Positions 15,878-24,023 of a stretch of DNA of 64,000 nt are shown here, one piece after another. Made by a program: the position numbers and the translations under genes. The notes under the pieces were generated by a model. It saw only the letters and a list, made by a program, of their open reading frames with translations, had not been told where the DNA came from and searched no databases. Within the stretch, counting starts at the first letter, position 1; each line of letters begins with the position of its first letter. The DNA comes from an uncultured archaeon. GTDB taxonomy: Archaea; Thermoplasmatota; Thermoplasmata; Thermoplasmatales; Thermoplasmataceae. The DNA lies in contig CP009479.1 of assembly GCA_000965745.1 (NCBI GenBank), forward strand, positions 1,622,457 through 1,686,456. Reading direction: 5' to 3'.

Positions 15878-17185
15878 ATGAGCCACGCACGAATTCCAGT
15901 CAACATGGAAGAGCAGAGAAAAATTGCACTTATGTTTATTGCCACGGGGTCGATATTCACTGGCATAGCGAGCGTTCTCGGGATGCTTTTGATCATAAGC
16001 AGCTCCCTTAAAATTAATCTCATAAGCGCTGAACTGTTCTCGGTGCACCCCCTCCTCCAGATTTTCGGTTTTCTTACTGAGTTTGTGCTTGGTGTCGCAT
16101 ATTCCCTGATTCCTTCGTTCAAGTCCCACGGTCTTCCATCTTACCCCTTGGCCTACTTATCCTATGGCATGATAACTGTTGCAAATGGCGGCTACATTTT
16201 TTCAATGTGGGTATCCATGCCCTCCGGCCTGTCAGAAGAATTACTTTCAATATTTCTCCTGCTGGAATTGGCTGCTGCCGCAATATTTCTCTGGCAAATC
16301 GGGTATGTCATAAGGAAAGGTAGGAAAACAAAGCTCGAAGGTGACGCGTATCTCTTCATTTCCCCTCTTTCACTTCTTCTCTCACTGTCTGCGGTAATAT
16401 ACAGCATTTTGAGAGGACTCGATCCGTTCAGCATGGGGGTGGTGTATCTTGCCCTTATAGGTTTTGCAGGCTCAATGATATTCGGTGTTTCATTGAAGAC
16501 CGTCGCCGTAAGGTTCACCACCAACATGGCAGGAACCTACAGATACGGAGTTTATGCCCAGTCTGCAGCGGTAGTTTCTGCCTTTCTGTCAGTATACTTC
16601 CAATCGTTCATCGCTTCGGTGGTGACTTCGGTCCTCTTCATGACTTCAGCGTCACTATTTGTTCTGACTGCAAGGACATTTTCACAGTCGCGCCTCCTTG
16701 TACCTGACCGGGACAGGCTTCTTGCACACAGGGGTTCAACCAGAGGGCATGGAAATCTTCTGTTCCTTGAAGCCAGTTTCATGGTCGCCTCAGCCTGGCT
16801 GATTTCTGGAGTCTTCTTCGGCCTTCTGTATTCCTTCTCTTTAGATTACTGGGTAAGAATAGCGTTCATCCATTCCTTCAGCATAGGCTTCATCGGATCG
16901 ACAATAATCGGCATTGCCCCAGTACTGCTTCCGGGCATACTCAGCAGGAATGTTCCTTCGGGGAAAAACAGCCTGATGCCTTTGTACCTTCTTAATGCCG
17001 GGCTTGTCATATTCATAGCCGGAGACCTAGTGGCTTTGAACAATGCTTTCCTGCCATTCTGGGCGGGAACCGGCGGGCCAATAATCATAATCTCTATGCT
17101 TTTTTTCATGTATGAAATTCACAGGAGCCTTATTTCAAGAAAGAGAGAAAACTCAGAAAGAGTGAGCTTTTCGGATGATTGGTAA
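15878..17185 (+). CDS. NnrS-like polytopic membrane protein
   Basis: A 435-residue protein with about 12 hydrophobic segments. Conserved-looking histidines occur in AELFSVHPLLQIFGFLTEFVLG and in RIAFIHSFSIGFIGS, at equivalent points of the two halves, as in NnrS and the related heme-copper-oxidase-subunit-I-like proteins. NnrS proteins bind heme and copper and are linked to nitric oxide or nitrosative stress. The ATG at 15878 follows AGAGGT with five spacer bases. A transposon relic lies just upstream and may now provide part of the promoter region. Family assignment is by pattern; a different quinone- or heme-binding function is possible. Confidence 0.6.
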   Translation: MSHARIPVNMEEQRKIALMFIATGSIFTGIASVLGMLLIISSSLKINLISAELFSVHPLLQIFGFLTEFVLGVAYSLIPSFKSHGLPSYPLAYLSYGMITVANGGYIFSMWVSMPSGLSEELLSIFLLLELAAAAIFLWQIGYVIRKGRKTKLEGDAYLFISPLSLLLSLSAVIYSILRGLDPFSMGVVYLALIGFAGSMIFGVSLKTVAVRFTTNMAGTYRYGVYAQSAAVVSAFLSVYFQSFIASVVTSVLFMTSASLFVLTARTFSQSRLLVPDRDRLLAHRGSTRGHGNLLFLEASFMVASAWLISGVFFGLLYSFSLDYWVRIAFIHSFSIGFIGSTIIGIAPVLLPGILSRNVPSGKNSLMPLYLLNAGLVIFIAGDLVALNNAFLPFWAGTGGPIIIISMLFFMYEIHRSLISRKRENSERVSFSDDW

Positions 17186-17543
17186 TGAAGTTTATGAAAG
17201 TTTAACTCATCGTCTTTGTTATCCATGTAAATTATGAAACCCCCAATCAAGTAATCTGAAATCCAAGATGAAATGGCAAACATTCATAACAGTGAGAGAA
17301 GGAGCATGTCTCTTAGTGAAAAGGAGAGACTTGCAGTATCACTGGTTCTGAAACACTGGGTGCGCCTTAATGAAATAATCAAGGCAAATGGATAAGTGCA
17401 CTTCTGAAATATTACAAGTACTATCTGCAGTTATCTCAACTATGAAAGGCTAATCTCCAAGCCCTAGTGTTATGGAACATTAGAGATTCACAAAGACATG
17501 TTTTGGGAGAAAGACTAAATATATTCATTGAAATAACAGGCTG
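17186..17543. other. Intergenic region before hicBA
   Basis: This 358-base stretch has no convincing gene. A 29-codon ORF (17306-17395, MSLSEKERLAVSL...) follows GGAGC and could be a small peptide or the relic of a longer gene; it has no recognisable relatives. The last 30 bases contain a TATA box (about 17516-17524) that would serve the hicBA operon. Confidence 0.4.
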
Positions 17544-17753
17544 TTGAGATACCACGTAATACTAGTAAGAGAAGAGGACGGAACATATTCAGTTCTCGTA
17601 CCCTCTCTCCCAGGATGTTACTCTCTGGGGGACACAAGAGAGGAAGCTCTTCAGAACATCAAGGATGCCATAAATTTACACGTCGAAGGGCTTAGGGAAA
17701 AGGGCTGGGCTGTTCCTGAAGATGGAGAAGAACTGGTAGAAGTAGATGCCTAA
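17544..17753 (+). CDS. hicB: HicB-type antitoxin
   Basis: A 69-residue protein with the small partial-RNase-H-like fold of HicB antitoxins: YHVILVREEDGTYSVLVPSLPGCYSLGDT then EEALQNIKDAINLHVEGL. It binds and neutralises the HicA toxin. The start is TTG at 17544, about 25 bases after a TATA box, so the mRNA may be leaderless; the preceding in-frame stop leaves little alternative. No C-terminal DNA-binding domain is present, so this short form may not autoregulate by itself. The gene order hicB-hicA with an 8-base overlap is one of the two usual arrangements. Confidence 0.85.
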   Translation: MRYHVILVREEDGTYSVLVPSLPGCYSLGDTREEALQNIKDAINLHVEGLREKGWAVPEDGEELVEVDA

Positions 17754-17973
17754 GGCGCCGGTCGTAACTGCTGAAAAGTTAATCAAAGTCCTGGCAAAGA
17801 AAGGTTTTGTTTTTGAAAGACAGAAAGGTAGCCATGTGAGGCTGAGCAGACAGAGTGATAAGAAGCAGGTAACATTACCTGTGCATCCTGGACGCCCTCT
17901 TCCAAGACGCGTGCTTGAAAGCATTCTCGATGTTGCTGGAATCTCTCATGAGGAATTAGTGGAACTTTTGTGA
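17746..17973 (+). CDS. hicA: HicA-type mRNA interferase toxin
   Basis: A 75-residue protein with the double-stranded RNA-binding-like fold of HicA toxins. The signature is KVLAKKGFVFERQKGSHVRLSR with the catalytic histidine in GSHV, followed by VTLPVHPGRPLPRRVLESIL. HicA cleaves mRNA when free of HicB. It starts at ATG 17746, overlapping the end of hicB by 8 bases, so synthesis of toxin is coupled to antitoxin. The pair is intact and lies next to mobile DNA (IS3 element at 18415), consistent with a horizontally mobile module. Confidence 0.9.
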   Translation: MPKAPVVTAEKLIKVLAKKGFVFERQKGSHVRLSRQSDKKQVTLPVHPGRPLPRRVLESILDVAGISHEELVELL

Positions 17974-17980
17974 ATAGAAT

Positions 17981-18406
17981 TCAGTAATCTAACTTTTCAT
18001 CATTTTTTGCAAACACTGTAGCTAGAAAAATTCCCCTTTGCAACAGGTCAACCTTTCCTTTGTTGTATAGTTCTTTACTTCTATTCCGTTCGATACTTCC
18101 TTCAATGCTTTCGAACAAGTGCTGTTCATCAACACCCTCAGGAACAGGGTAATTTATTCCATTGTTCTTCCTGTATACGGAAGGTCGACTGCCTTTGCGT
18201 ATCCATAGCGAAATGGTCATTCCAATAACAAAAAATACCGGAGCAATAATAGGTAGCAATAACTGCACCTTTGAAGTATACATTGTCTGAGTTTCGCCTG
18301 GATATAGGACTTTGGGAATTACTGCGGCCAATATAATTCCAAGTATAGCAAATCCACCAACAATAGCGAGGTCTATTCTTCTGTTGCCATAGCGGTTAAA
18401 TTTCAC
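17981..18406 (-). CDS. Small membrane protein with cytosolic tail, cut close by an IS3 element
   Basis: A 141-residue frame with two hydrophobic segments near the N-terminus (about 13-34 and 48-67) and a charged C-terminal region ending in KNDEKLDY. The frame begins with GTG at 18406, only 9 bases from the left end of the IS3 element. The element may therefore have removed its original promoter or N-terminus. No family recognised. It is convergent with hicA, 8 bases away. Confidence 0.5.
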   Translation of the reverse strand: MKFNRYGNRRIDLAIVGGFAILGIILAAVIPKVLYPGETQTMYTSKVQLLLPIIAPVFFVIGMTISLWIRKGSRPSVYRKNNGINYPVPEGVDEQHLFESIEGSIERNRSKELYNKGKVDLLQRGIFLATVFAKNDEKLDY

Positions 18407-18455
18407 TTTTGGTTTGGTCCCCTAATTGTGGACAGGATTGGCTTATGAGTCATGC

Positions 18456-19352
18456 TCATTCTTCTATTAGATTTTCTTTCCATCTTTCATAAACCTCCCT
18501 TGGTGCTTTATAGCCTATGGCTGAGTGTAGTCTCTCGTTGTTGTAGAATGCAATGAACCTATCAATGGTGTCATCAGCATCCTGGAATGAAGAGAACTCG
18601 AACCTTCTGATCACTTCCTTCTCAAGGATGGAATTGAAGGATTCGATGAAACCGTCCTCCTTGGGCGTTGCAGGATGGATCCTCTCATGTTCGATATGGG
18701 ATGAAGCGAGAAACAGCTCCACTATCCGTGATACGAATTGAGTCCCATTATCACTGCGGATCCTGACACTGGATATTGCCTCTATTCCCCTGTCCATGAA
18801 GGCAAAATCCATTGCCATCTTCACATCTGAAGAGGTGCAGTGGTATCCCAGGTACTTTCCGACAACTTCTCTTGTATAACAGTCAATCATTGCAAACAGG
18901 TATGCTGTCCGATTCTCTCCCTGTATGTACACATACTTGATGTCCATCTCCCAGACTTTATTCGGGTTATGAACCCTGACAATGGATTCAACCACCCTCT
19001 TTGCAGGGCTGCGGTAGTTGTATGTGTGGTTGAGAAGATGGTTCTCTTTCATGATGCGGAAGACCTTCTTCCTGTTGATCCTGTAGCCAGTGCGCTGCAA
19101 ATGTTTGGTGACCTTCCTGTATCCATAGCATACAAATTCCCTTGACAGCAACTCAATGATGTCGGCAAGGACCTGATCATCGGGAATCATTATGATATCC
19201 TGGCCAACAATGCGTTCAGTCATCGATGAAGGCTTCCTCCCTCTCTTGAGATGCAATGCAGGCGATGAATGATAGAATGTGCTCCGTGGTATCCTTAGAA
19301 GTTCCAGGATTCTGGTCGTTGAGAGCCCACGTCCAGCATACTCATTGATCAA
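18456..19352 (-). CDS. IS3-family transposase OrfB (DDE integrase core)
   Basis: The catalytic subunit of the IS3 transposase. A helical N-terminal region (ILELLRIPRSTFYHS, then YGYRKVTKHLQ) precedes the retroviral-integrase-like core. Its acidic triad is visible as D in WEMDIKYV, D in IRSDNGTQF, and E in PKEDGFIESFNSILEKE (DDE with the IS3-type 35-residue spacing). The C-terminal FYNNERLHSAIGYKAP is also characteristic. Its frame is -1 relative to orfA. An A7 run in the mRNA near the end of orfA (19375-19369) would allow -1 slippage to make the OrfAB fusion; the TTG at 19352 behind AGGAGG is an alternative start for OrfB alone. Confidence 0.93.
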   Translation of the reverse strand: MINEYAGRGLSTTRILELLRIPRSTFYHSSPALHLKRGRKPSSMTERIVGQDIIMIPDDQVLADIIELLSREFVCYGYRKVTKHLQRTGYRINRKKVFRIMKENHLLNHTYNYRSPAKRVVESIVRVHNPNKVWEMDIKYVYIQGENRTAYLFAMIDCYTREVVGKYLGYHCTSSDVKMAMDFAFMDRGIEAISSVRIRSDNGTQFVSRIVELFLASSHIEHERIHPATPKEDGFIESFNSILEKEVIRRFEFSSFQDADDTIDRFIAFYNNERLHSAIGYKAPREVYERWKENLIEE

Positions 19353-19651
19353 CGCGGTTTCCTCCTCGTTTTTTTATATGCTTCCTGGAGCAGTGATACC
19401 TCCAGTTCCTTCTCTGCAAGCATCTTCTTCAATCTCTCGTTCTCCTTCTTCAGCTTTCTGAGGCCTGGTTCCAAGGACCTTGTACGGGATCTGAGCCCAT
19501 CCATGCCTAGTGCATCGAAGGCCTGTTTCCAACGGTAGAACATGGATGGATCCACAGAATATTTTCTGCAGGTTTCAACGACATGTCCGCTTTCTTTGAT
19601 CTCGTTGATGAGTGCCAGTTTCTCTTCCGCTTTCCAGTATCTGCGAGTCAT
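19349..19651 (-). CDS. IS3-family OrfA (helix-turn-helix, leucine zipper)
   Basis: A 100-residue protein with the IS3/IS911-type N-terminal helix-turn-helix (AEEKLALINEIKESGHVVETCRKYSV.PSMFYRWK). A heptad-rich helix follows (LRKLKKENERLKKMLAEKELEVSLL) for dimerisation. It binds the terminal repeats. Its last four bases overlap orfB. The TATA AAA AAA CGA context near its end is a likely -1 frameshift site. Confidence 0.92.
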   Translation of the reverse strand: MTRRYWKAEEKLALINEIKESGHVVETCRKYSVDPSMFYRWKQAFDALGMDGLRSRTRSLEPGLRKLKKENERLKKMLAEKELEVSLLQEAYKKTRRKPR

Positions 19652-19822
19652 TTCCCCCTAGAACCCCCCTATATATACTTTTCTATTACTATAAGCCAAT
19701 GTTGTCCAATTATTTAAGGGGCCAGCACACTTTTACCGTAAGAATCCCCCATAAAGAAATTCGGATATCGTGCTTGAGCTATCCCAAAAACCCCTCCACA
19801 AACCTTTTTCATGACCTCATGA

Positions 19823-19966
19823 TCAAATAGTTTTAACCTGCTGCAATCAAGCTTCCCGGAGTGGTACAAGGAAGTTGAGTCACTTGGAGATCCACTTTTG
19901 GGTATTACCGGCAGAATTGACTTCGAGAAAATCAAGCCGATCCTCTCGGACCTGTATGAAGGCTAA
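19823..19966 (+). pseudogene. Fragment of a DUF772-type (IS5-like) transposase N-terminus
   Basis: A 47-codon remnant, directly after an in-frame stop, reads ...SSFPEWYKEVESLGDPLLG then ITGRIDFEKIKPILSDLYEG and ends in TAA. The pattern 'LGDPL..I...IDFE.IKPIL..LY' is the conserved N-terminal domain of many IS5/IS1182-type transposases. No catalytic core follows. It marks an older insertion next to the IS3 element, so the 18.4-20.0 kb stretch is a repeated landing site. The rest of 19725-20000 holds nothing recognisable. Confidence 0.55.
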
Positions 19967-20000
19967 AAATCTATAATCTAACTTAAATAAAATAAAGTCA

Positions 20001-20522
20001 TTATTTTACAAAGGGCGTGCTGAGCTTCAGGGCGTTGATCAGAAAATCGTCTGATACCCCTACATATTTCTCATACCTGGCTACACCGTAACGCCTTACT
20101 ATATCCCAGACTTCAGAGTTGACTTCATAGCTTTCGGGATACTCGTACACTTCTTCTCTGTTGAATATCTCAGTCTCCTCCTTCTGGTTGTGTTCAAGAA
20201 GAGTTTCAAAGAATAGCTCTATTCTTGTATCTATCAAGTCGTCCCTCCCCTGGGATTTCCATTTTATGAGATTCAGGGCAAGGGTCTCAAGCAACTTGTG
20301 ATCTGCAGAAATCCTCTTTATGCTCTCTTGTAGGTCATCAGGCATCCTCAGGTATGCAAGCATGCGTGGAAAAAAGATCATGTCCTCAGTCATTGCGTGA
20401 ACATTGAAAACGAAATCCTTGAGCCCCAGGAAAGTCTCATACCTGTTTTCCGGTGTTATATTATTGATGTACTTCTTGATAGCGAGATGTTCAATCTTGA
20501 GCATTTCAATGATATTCCGCAT
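20001..20522 (-). CDS. Hemerythrin HHE-domain protein
   Basis: A 173-residue four-helix protein. The di-iron ligands are in place: His12 (IEHLAIKKY), His42 and Glu46 (NVHAMTEDMIFFP), His75 (ADHKLLE), His111 and Glu115 (EHNQKEETEIF). Such proteins bind O2 or NO, or take part in iron-sulfur repair under oxidative stress. A C-terminal extension of about 50 residues carries no extra motif. It is divergently transcribed from pheA. Confidence 0.88.
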   Translation of the reverse strand: MRNIIEMLKIEHLAIKKYINNITPENRYETFLGLKDFVFNVHAMTEDMIFFPRMLAYLRMPDDLQESIKRISADHKLLETLALNLIKWKSQGRDDLIDTRIELFFETLLEHNQKEETEIFNREEVYEYPESYEVNSEVWDIVRRYGVARYEKYVGVSDDFLINALKLSTPFVK

Positions 20523-20785
20523 GAATTCAAATATAAGGCTGTTTTATTATACGCTATCCTAACATGTTAAGTATAAATGTGTGGAATAAGTCACATTTCC
20601 TATTTAATCGGGCTCCACATGTGTTGTATCGGTATTCCTGCAGCCCGGAAACAAGCCGATAGCCATGGCATGACGTGATAGAAACCCGCTGTGCAATGAG
20701 AAAATCCGAAGCAGTATGGCCTGTGCAGGAGGATAGTAAAGCGTCAATAATATCTACCAGATTCCAATGGAGGTTGGAAAAAATC

Positions 20786-21613
20786 ATGAAGGCCAGAACA
20801 GGCTTCTTAGGGCCCAGGGGGACATGGACCGAGGAAGCTGCAATGTCCTTTTCGGACTCCCTGGAACTTATTCCGTACAGCAATATATGCAATATAGTGG
20901 ATGACGTTGACAGCGGCAGGCTGACCTATGGTGTAATCCCGGTAGAAAATTCAATTGGAGGGGGTGTAGTTGATACGCTTGACTGCCTTGCCAACAGCAG
21001 GGATGCGCTCATAATTTCTGAGAAGATAATGAACATCAACCATGTTCTCATGTCTTCCGGGGAGTTGGAGCAGATTGAGGTCGTAATATCTCATCAGAAC
21101 GCAATAGCTCAGTGCAGGAAGACCATAGCAAATCGCCTGCCTGCTGCCAGAGTGGATTTTTCAAGTTCAACAGCTGAAGCTGGCAGGATCGCCTCGACTG
21201 ACAGCAGTGTTGGTGTTGTCGGAAGCAGAAGAATTGCGGAATTGTATGATCTCAGAATTCAGTCTGAGAGGATGTCGGACCTCAAGGACAACTACACCAG
21301 ATTCGTCATGATTGGAAAGGAATTTTCAGGAAGAACTGGCAAGGATCGCACTTCGATATGCGTTACTCTGAAGAAGAACGAATACGCATCCCTTTGGAGG
21401 TTTCTGGGCATCTTTGCAGCTCTGAAGATCAACCTTTCCCGTATAGAGTCCAGGCCTGATCCCGTTTCTCCGGGAGAGTACAAGTTCTTCTTTGATATGT
21501 TCGGGCACAGGGACGATATGGAGGTATCGATTGCACTGAATGCGATAAAAACATACTGCTCTACTGTCAGCATACTCGGCTCATACCCGAGGGAAGAGTG
21601 GCCAAGAGCATAG
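20786..21613 (+). CDS. pheA: Prephenate dehydratase with ACT domain
   Basis: It converts prephenate to phenylpyruvate in phenylalanine synthesis. The N-terminal catalytic domain has TGFLGPRGTWTEEAA, YGVIPVENSIGGGVVDTLD, the SSTAEAG region and the hallmark YTRFVMIG. The C-terminal third (from about residue 190) is an ACT domain with the ESRP motif, the site of phenylalanine feedback. The 275-residue monofunctional form is usual in archaea. I start at ATG 20786, 11 bases after GGAGGT; the frame is open to 20675 and ATG 20696 cannot be excluded. I found no Phe-rich leader ORF upstream. Confidence 0.93.
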   Translation: MKARTGFLGPRGTWTEEAAMSFSDSLELIPYSNICNIVDDVDSGRLTYGVIPVENSIGGGVVDTLDCLANSRDALIISEKIMNINHVLMSSGELEQIEVVISHQNAIAQCRKTIANRLPAARVDFSSSTAEAGRIASTDSSVGVVGSRRIAELYDLRIQSERMSDLKDNYTRFVMIGKEFSGRTGKDRTSICVTLKKNEYASLWRFLGIFAALKINLSRIESRPDPVSPGEYKFFFDMFGHRDDMEVSIALNAIKTYCSTVSILGSYPREEWPRA

Positions 21614-21654
21614 AAGCTCTCCGGCAGGACTTGAAATCGATAAAATGAGTGTTC

Positions 21655-22563
21655 CTAAAGGAATCTTATCCTCGTCTCAAGTTCTCCAACCTGTTCAATG
21701 CCGGCCTGAACAAGATCTCCATCCTTGAGGTATTCCCCAGTCATGGACCCGTTTTTCAAAGGTGTTCCGGTCGATATTATGTCCCCCGGCTCAAGGGTAA
21801 TTCCTTTTGAAATGTATTCAAGGAGGGCCGGGATCTTGTGGGTGATTGTATCTGTTCTTGCGCTCTGCTGTGTCTTGCCGTTTATGCGTACCTTGATCTC
21901 AAGATTATAGGGGTCCTTTACCTCGTCCTTTGTGACCATCCATGGACCCATCGGGGCTGCATTGTCCAGATTCTTCAGTCTCAGCCAGTTGACTTTGTGA
22001 ATCGGTGAAGGGTGAGCCCTAAGGTCCCTGAAACTGAAATCATTCATCACTGTGTAGCCTGCCACACAGTCCATCGCTTCATCTTTTGAGACATCCTTGC
22101 ATCTTTTCCCTATCACGAGCGCCAGTTCAATCTCATTGTCAGGCTGCCTTGAATATTCCGGAACGTTGACGGTCCCTTTATGGCCCAGAAGGCCGTTTGG
22201 AAGTTTTATGAAAACATAAGGCTCCTGCGGGGGTTTAGCCCCGGGCTCCGGTGCATGGGAGCTGTAGTTTATTCCCACCATCAGCATCTTGCTTGGCTTC
22301 AGAACAGGCGGAAGATACTCAATATTTCCCTCCTGGACGATGCAGGACTGTTCATTTCCATTCCTGCCCTCAAGAAGCTTCTTGAGGATTTCAAACGCAT
22401 GCTCTCCACCTTTGAGAAGACAATCAACTGAATCGAACCAGTCCGGCGCATTTGATGCATATCTGGTCTCGAACAGTTTCCTGACATCCAGCAATTCTCC
22501 ATTTTTGAACGTTCCAAGCCGTGGGCTGGAATTCTCTGTATATCTGTAATTCAGCAGCTTCAT
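21655..22563 (-). CDS. Fumarylacetoacetate hydrolase-family enzyme
   Basis: A 302-residue enzyme of the FAH fold, which cleaves C-C bonds of acyl-pyruvates. The core starts at LMVGINYSSHAPEPG; metal ligands are the acidic residues in DNEIELALVIGKRC and the Asp in GYTVMNDFSFRDL. The C-terminal GDIISTGTP is characteristic. An N-terminal domain of about 70 residues is present, as in fumarylpyruvate and acylpyruvate hydrolases. With two gentisate-dioxygenase-like genes in the same island, fumarylpyruvate or maleylpyruvate hydrolysis is the natural guess. It could equally serve oxaloacetate or homogentisate-type products. Confidence 0.85.
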   Translation of the reverse strand: MKLLNYRYTENSSPRLGTFKNGELLDVRKLFETRYASNAPDWFDSVDCLLKGGEHAFEILKKLLEGRNGNEQSCIVQEGNIEYLPPVLKPSKMLMVGINYSSHAPEPGAKPPQEPYVFIKLPNGLLGHKGTVNVPEYSRQPDNEIELALVIGKRCKDVSKDEAMDCVAGYTVMNDFSFRDLRAHPSPIHKVNWLRLKNLDNAAPMGPWMVTKDEVKDPYNLEIKVRINGKTQQSARTDTITHKIPALLEYISKGITLEPGDIISTGTPLKNGSMTGEYLKDGDLVQAGIEQVGELETRIRFL

Positions 22564-22784
22564 TTTCCGTCCCTTCTGAGAGTATTATCGTGCACTGTAT
22601 TAGAAATTTACCATTATGCAATTTTTTCCGGAACAAATGTGGAGCATGACGTAAAGTGGGCATTTCCTCACGTAATGATACGAGAACGGATTTTTGTGTA
22701 ATGCCTTATCAGGCATATCACAGATAATTGTGCATTGCCTCCGGCGTGCAAAATATATTTAGATATAATGTATGAGGGATTTAG

Positions 22785-23885
22785 GTGGGTTATTCGGAAG
22801 ACAGTGCAAAGCAGGAAAAACGTTCTATTGACAGAAGGCTGATACTTTTCTTTGCGGTTAACATATCTGTTACTGCTCTACTATTCCTGGTTCTTTTCGG
22901 AATCTCATCCACATTCACTGCAGGAACAAAAAAAATAATTCTTTCCTCTGGCATAATCACTTCAAATTTCATTTACCTTGGAGTCCTCGCTCTGCTTTTC
23001 GGCTTGAGGCATTCAGTGGATGCAGACCACATAGCTGCAATAGACACGTCTACTAGAAAGCTCATAAATGAGGGAAAACGTTCCGAATTTGCTGGATTCT
23101 TCTTCAGCATGGGCCACTCCACCGTGGTATTCGCGCTGTCGGTTTTACTCATGACATCCACAAGGTACGTTACCAGCCACCTGCCCAGCTTAGAGACCCT
23201 GGGGTCAGTCATAGGGCCTCTTGTCAGTTCAACCTTCCTATTCATAATGGCTGCGATAAACCTATCCATTCTATTCGGACTACGTGCCATTTTCCACAGG
23301 GCCCTCAAAGATGACGACGCCGGGAGATTGAGCATTGATGATTTAATAGGCAGAATGGGGATACTCAACAGAGTACTGAAAGGCCTTTTTTCTTCAGTGA
23401 AGAGCCAGGCATATCTATACCCCATAGGCCTTCTGTTCGGGCTTGGTTTCGACACCGCCTCTGAAGTGGTAGTTTTATCCATTTCAGCTACTCTTGCCGG
23501 ACTTTTCGTCCATGTTCCACTATACGTTCTTCTCATATTCCCTGCATTCTTCACTCTTGGAATGACCCTTATTGACACGACTGACGGGTATATGATGTTC
23601 AGAGCCTACAGATGGGCATTTTCGGATCCGGTGAAGAAACTCTGGTATAACATGGTGCTCACAGCTGCCTCAGTCGCCTTTGCAGTTCTGGCAGGCGGCT
23701 TCGAGATCATATCCACAGTTACGGGATATTTTGGCCTCAATGGTTTTCCGTGGGCATTTTTTGAATCGGTATCCAACACCTACTGGTACGTTCTTGGAAT
23801 TCTCATAATCTCGGTATTTGTTGTCATAGGTCTGCTCTCATACATGAGGTATAGAAAGTACCTGGTTTCGAGGACAACCAGTTAG
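22785..23885 (+). CDS. NiCoT-family nickel/cobalt permease
   Basis: A 366-residue membrane protein with about eight helices. The signature of the family is visible: GLRHSVDADHIAAID in helix 2 (His and Asp bind the metal), FGLGFDTASEV, and GMTLIDTTDGYMMFRAY. It imports Ni or Co at high affinity. The GTG at 22785 is about 25 bases after a TATA box (AAATATATTTAGATATA), which makes the gene leaderless; ATG codons at 22768 and 22772 are out of frame. Its place beside an EutA-like gene hints at cobalt for a B12 enzyme, but this is inference. Confidence 0.92.
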   Translation: MGYSEDSAKQEKRSIDRRLILFFAVNISVTALLFLVLFGISSTFTAGTKKIILSSGIITSNFIYLGVLALLFGLRHSVDADHIAAIDTSTRKLINEGKRSEFAGFFFSMGHSTVVFALSVLLMTSTRYVTSHLPSLETLGSVIGPLVSSTFLFIMAAINLSILFGLRAIFHRALKDDDAGRLSIDDLIGRMGILNRVLKGLFSSVKSQAYLYPIGLLFGLGFDTASEVVVLSISATLAGLFVHVPLYVLLIFPAFFTLGMTLIDTTDGYMMFRAYRWAFSDPVKKLWYNMVLTAASVAFAVLAGGFEIISTVTGYFGLNGFPWAFFESVSNTYWYVLGILIISVFVVIGLLSYMRYRKYLVSRTTS

Positions 23886-24023
23886 CGCCTTCTGATACTG
23901 GTTTAATCAGCGCGTCTGATCTTCAACTGCAAGTTGTTGCGTAGACTGTTCCATTAATAAGGTATTTTTATCGCAAAACTTCCTGAAAACAAAATTTATC
24001 TATAACTCCCTTCTATCAAAATT

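Larger units (their letters stand above)
18415..19724 (-). mobile_element. IS3-family insertion sequence (about 1.31 kb)
   Basis: The element is bounded by imperfect terminal inverted repeats. The left end (18415-18450) starts TGGTCCCCTAA and contains TGGACA..ATTGGCTTAT. The right end, read on the minus strand from 19724, starts TGGCCCCTTAA and contains TTGGACAACATTGGCTTAT. Inside are orfA and orfB in the usual overlapping order. I see no clear 3-4 bp target duplication (flanks GTT and GCA), so it may be old or have recombined. IS3 elements are mainly bacterial; presence here suggests transfer. Confidence 0.85.

Noticed and set aside
20540-20786. Possible phenylalanine leader peptide before pheA
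   Set aside because: Short frames here contain at most one Phe codon. Nothing comparable to the leu leader is present.
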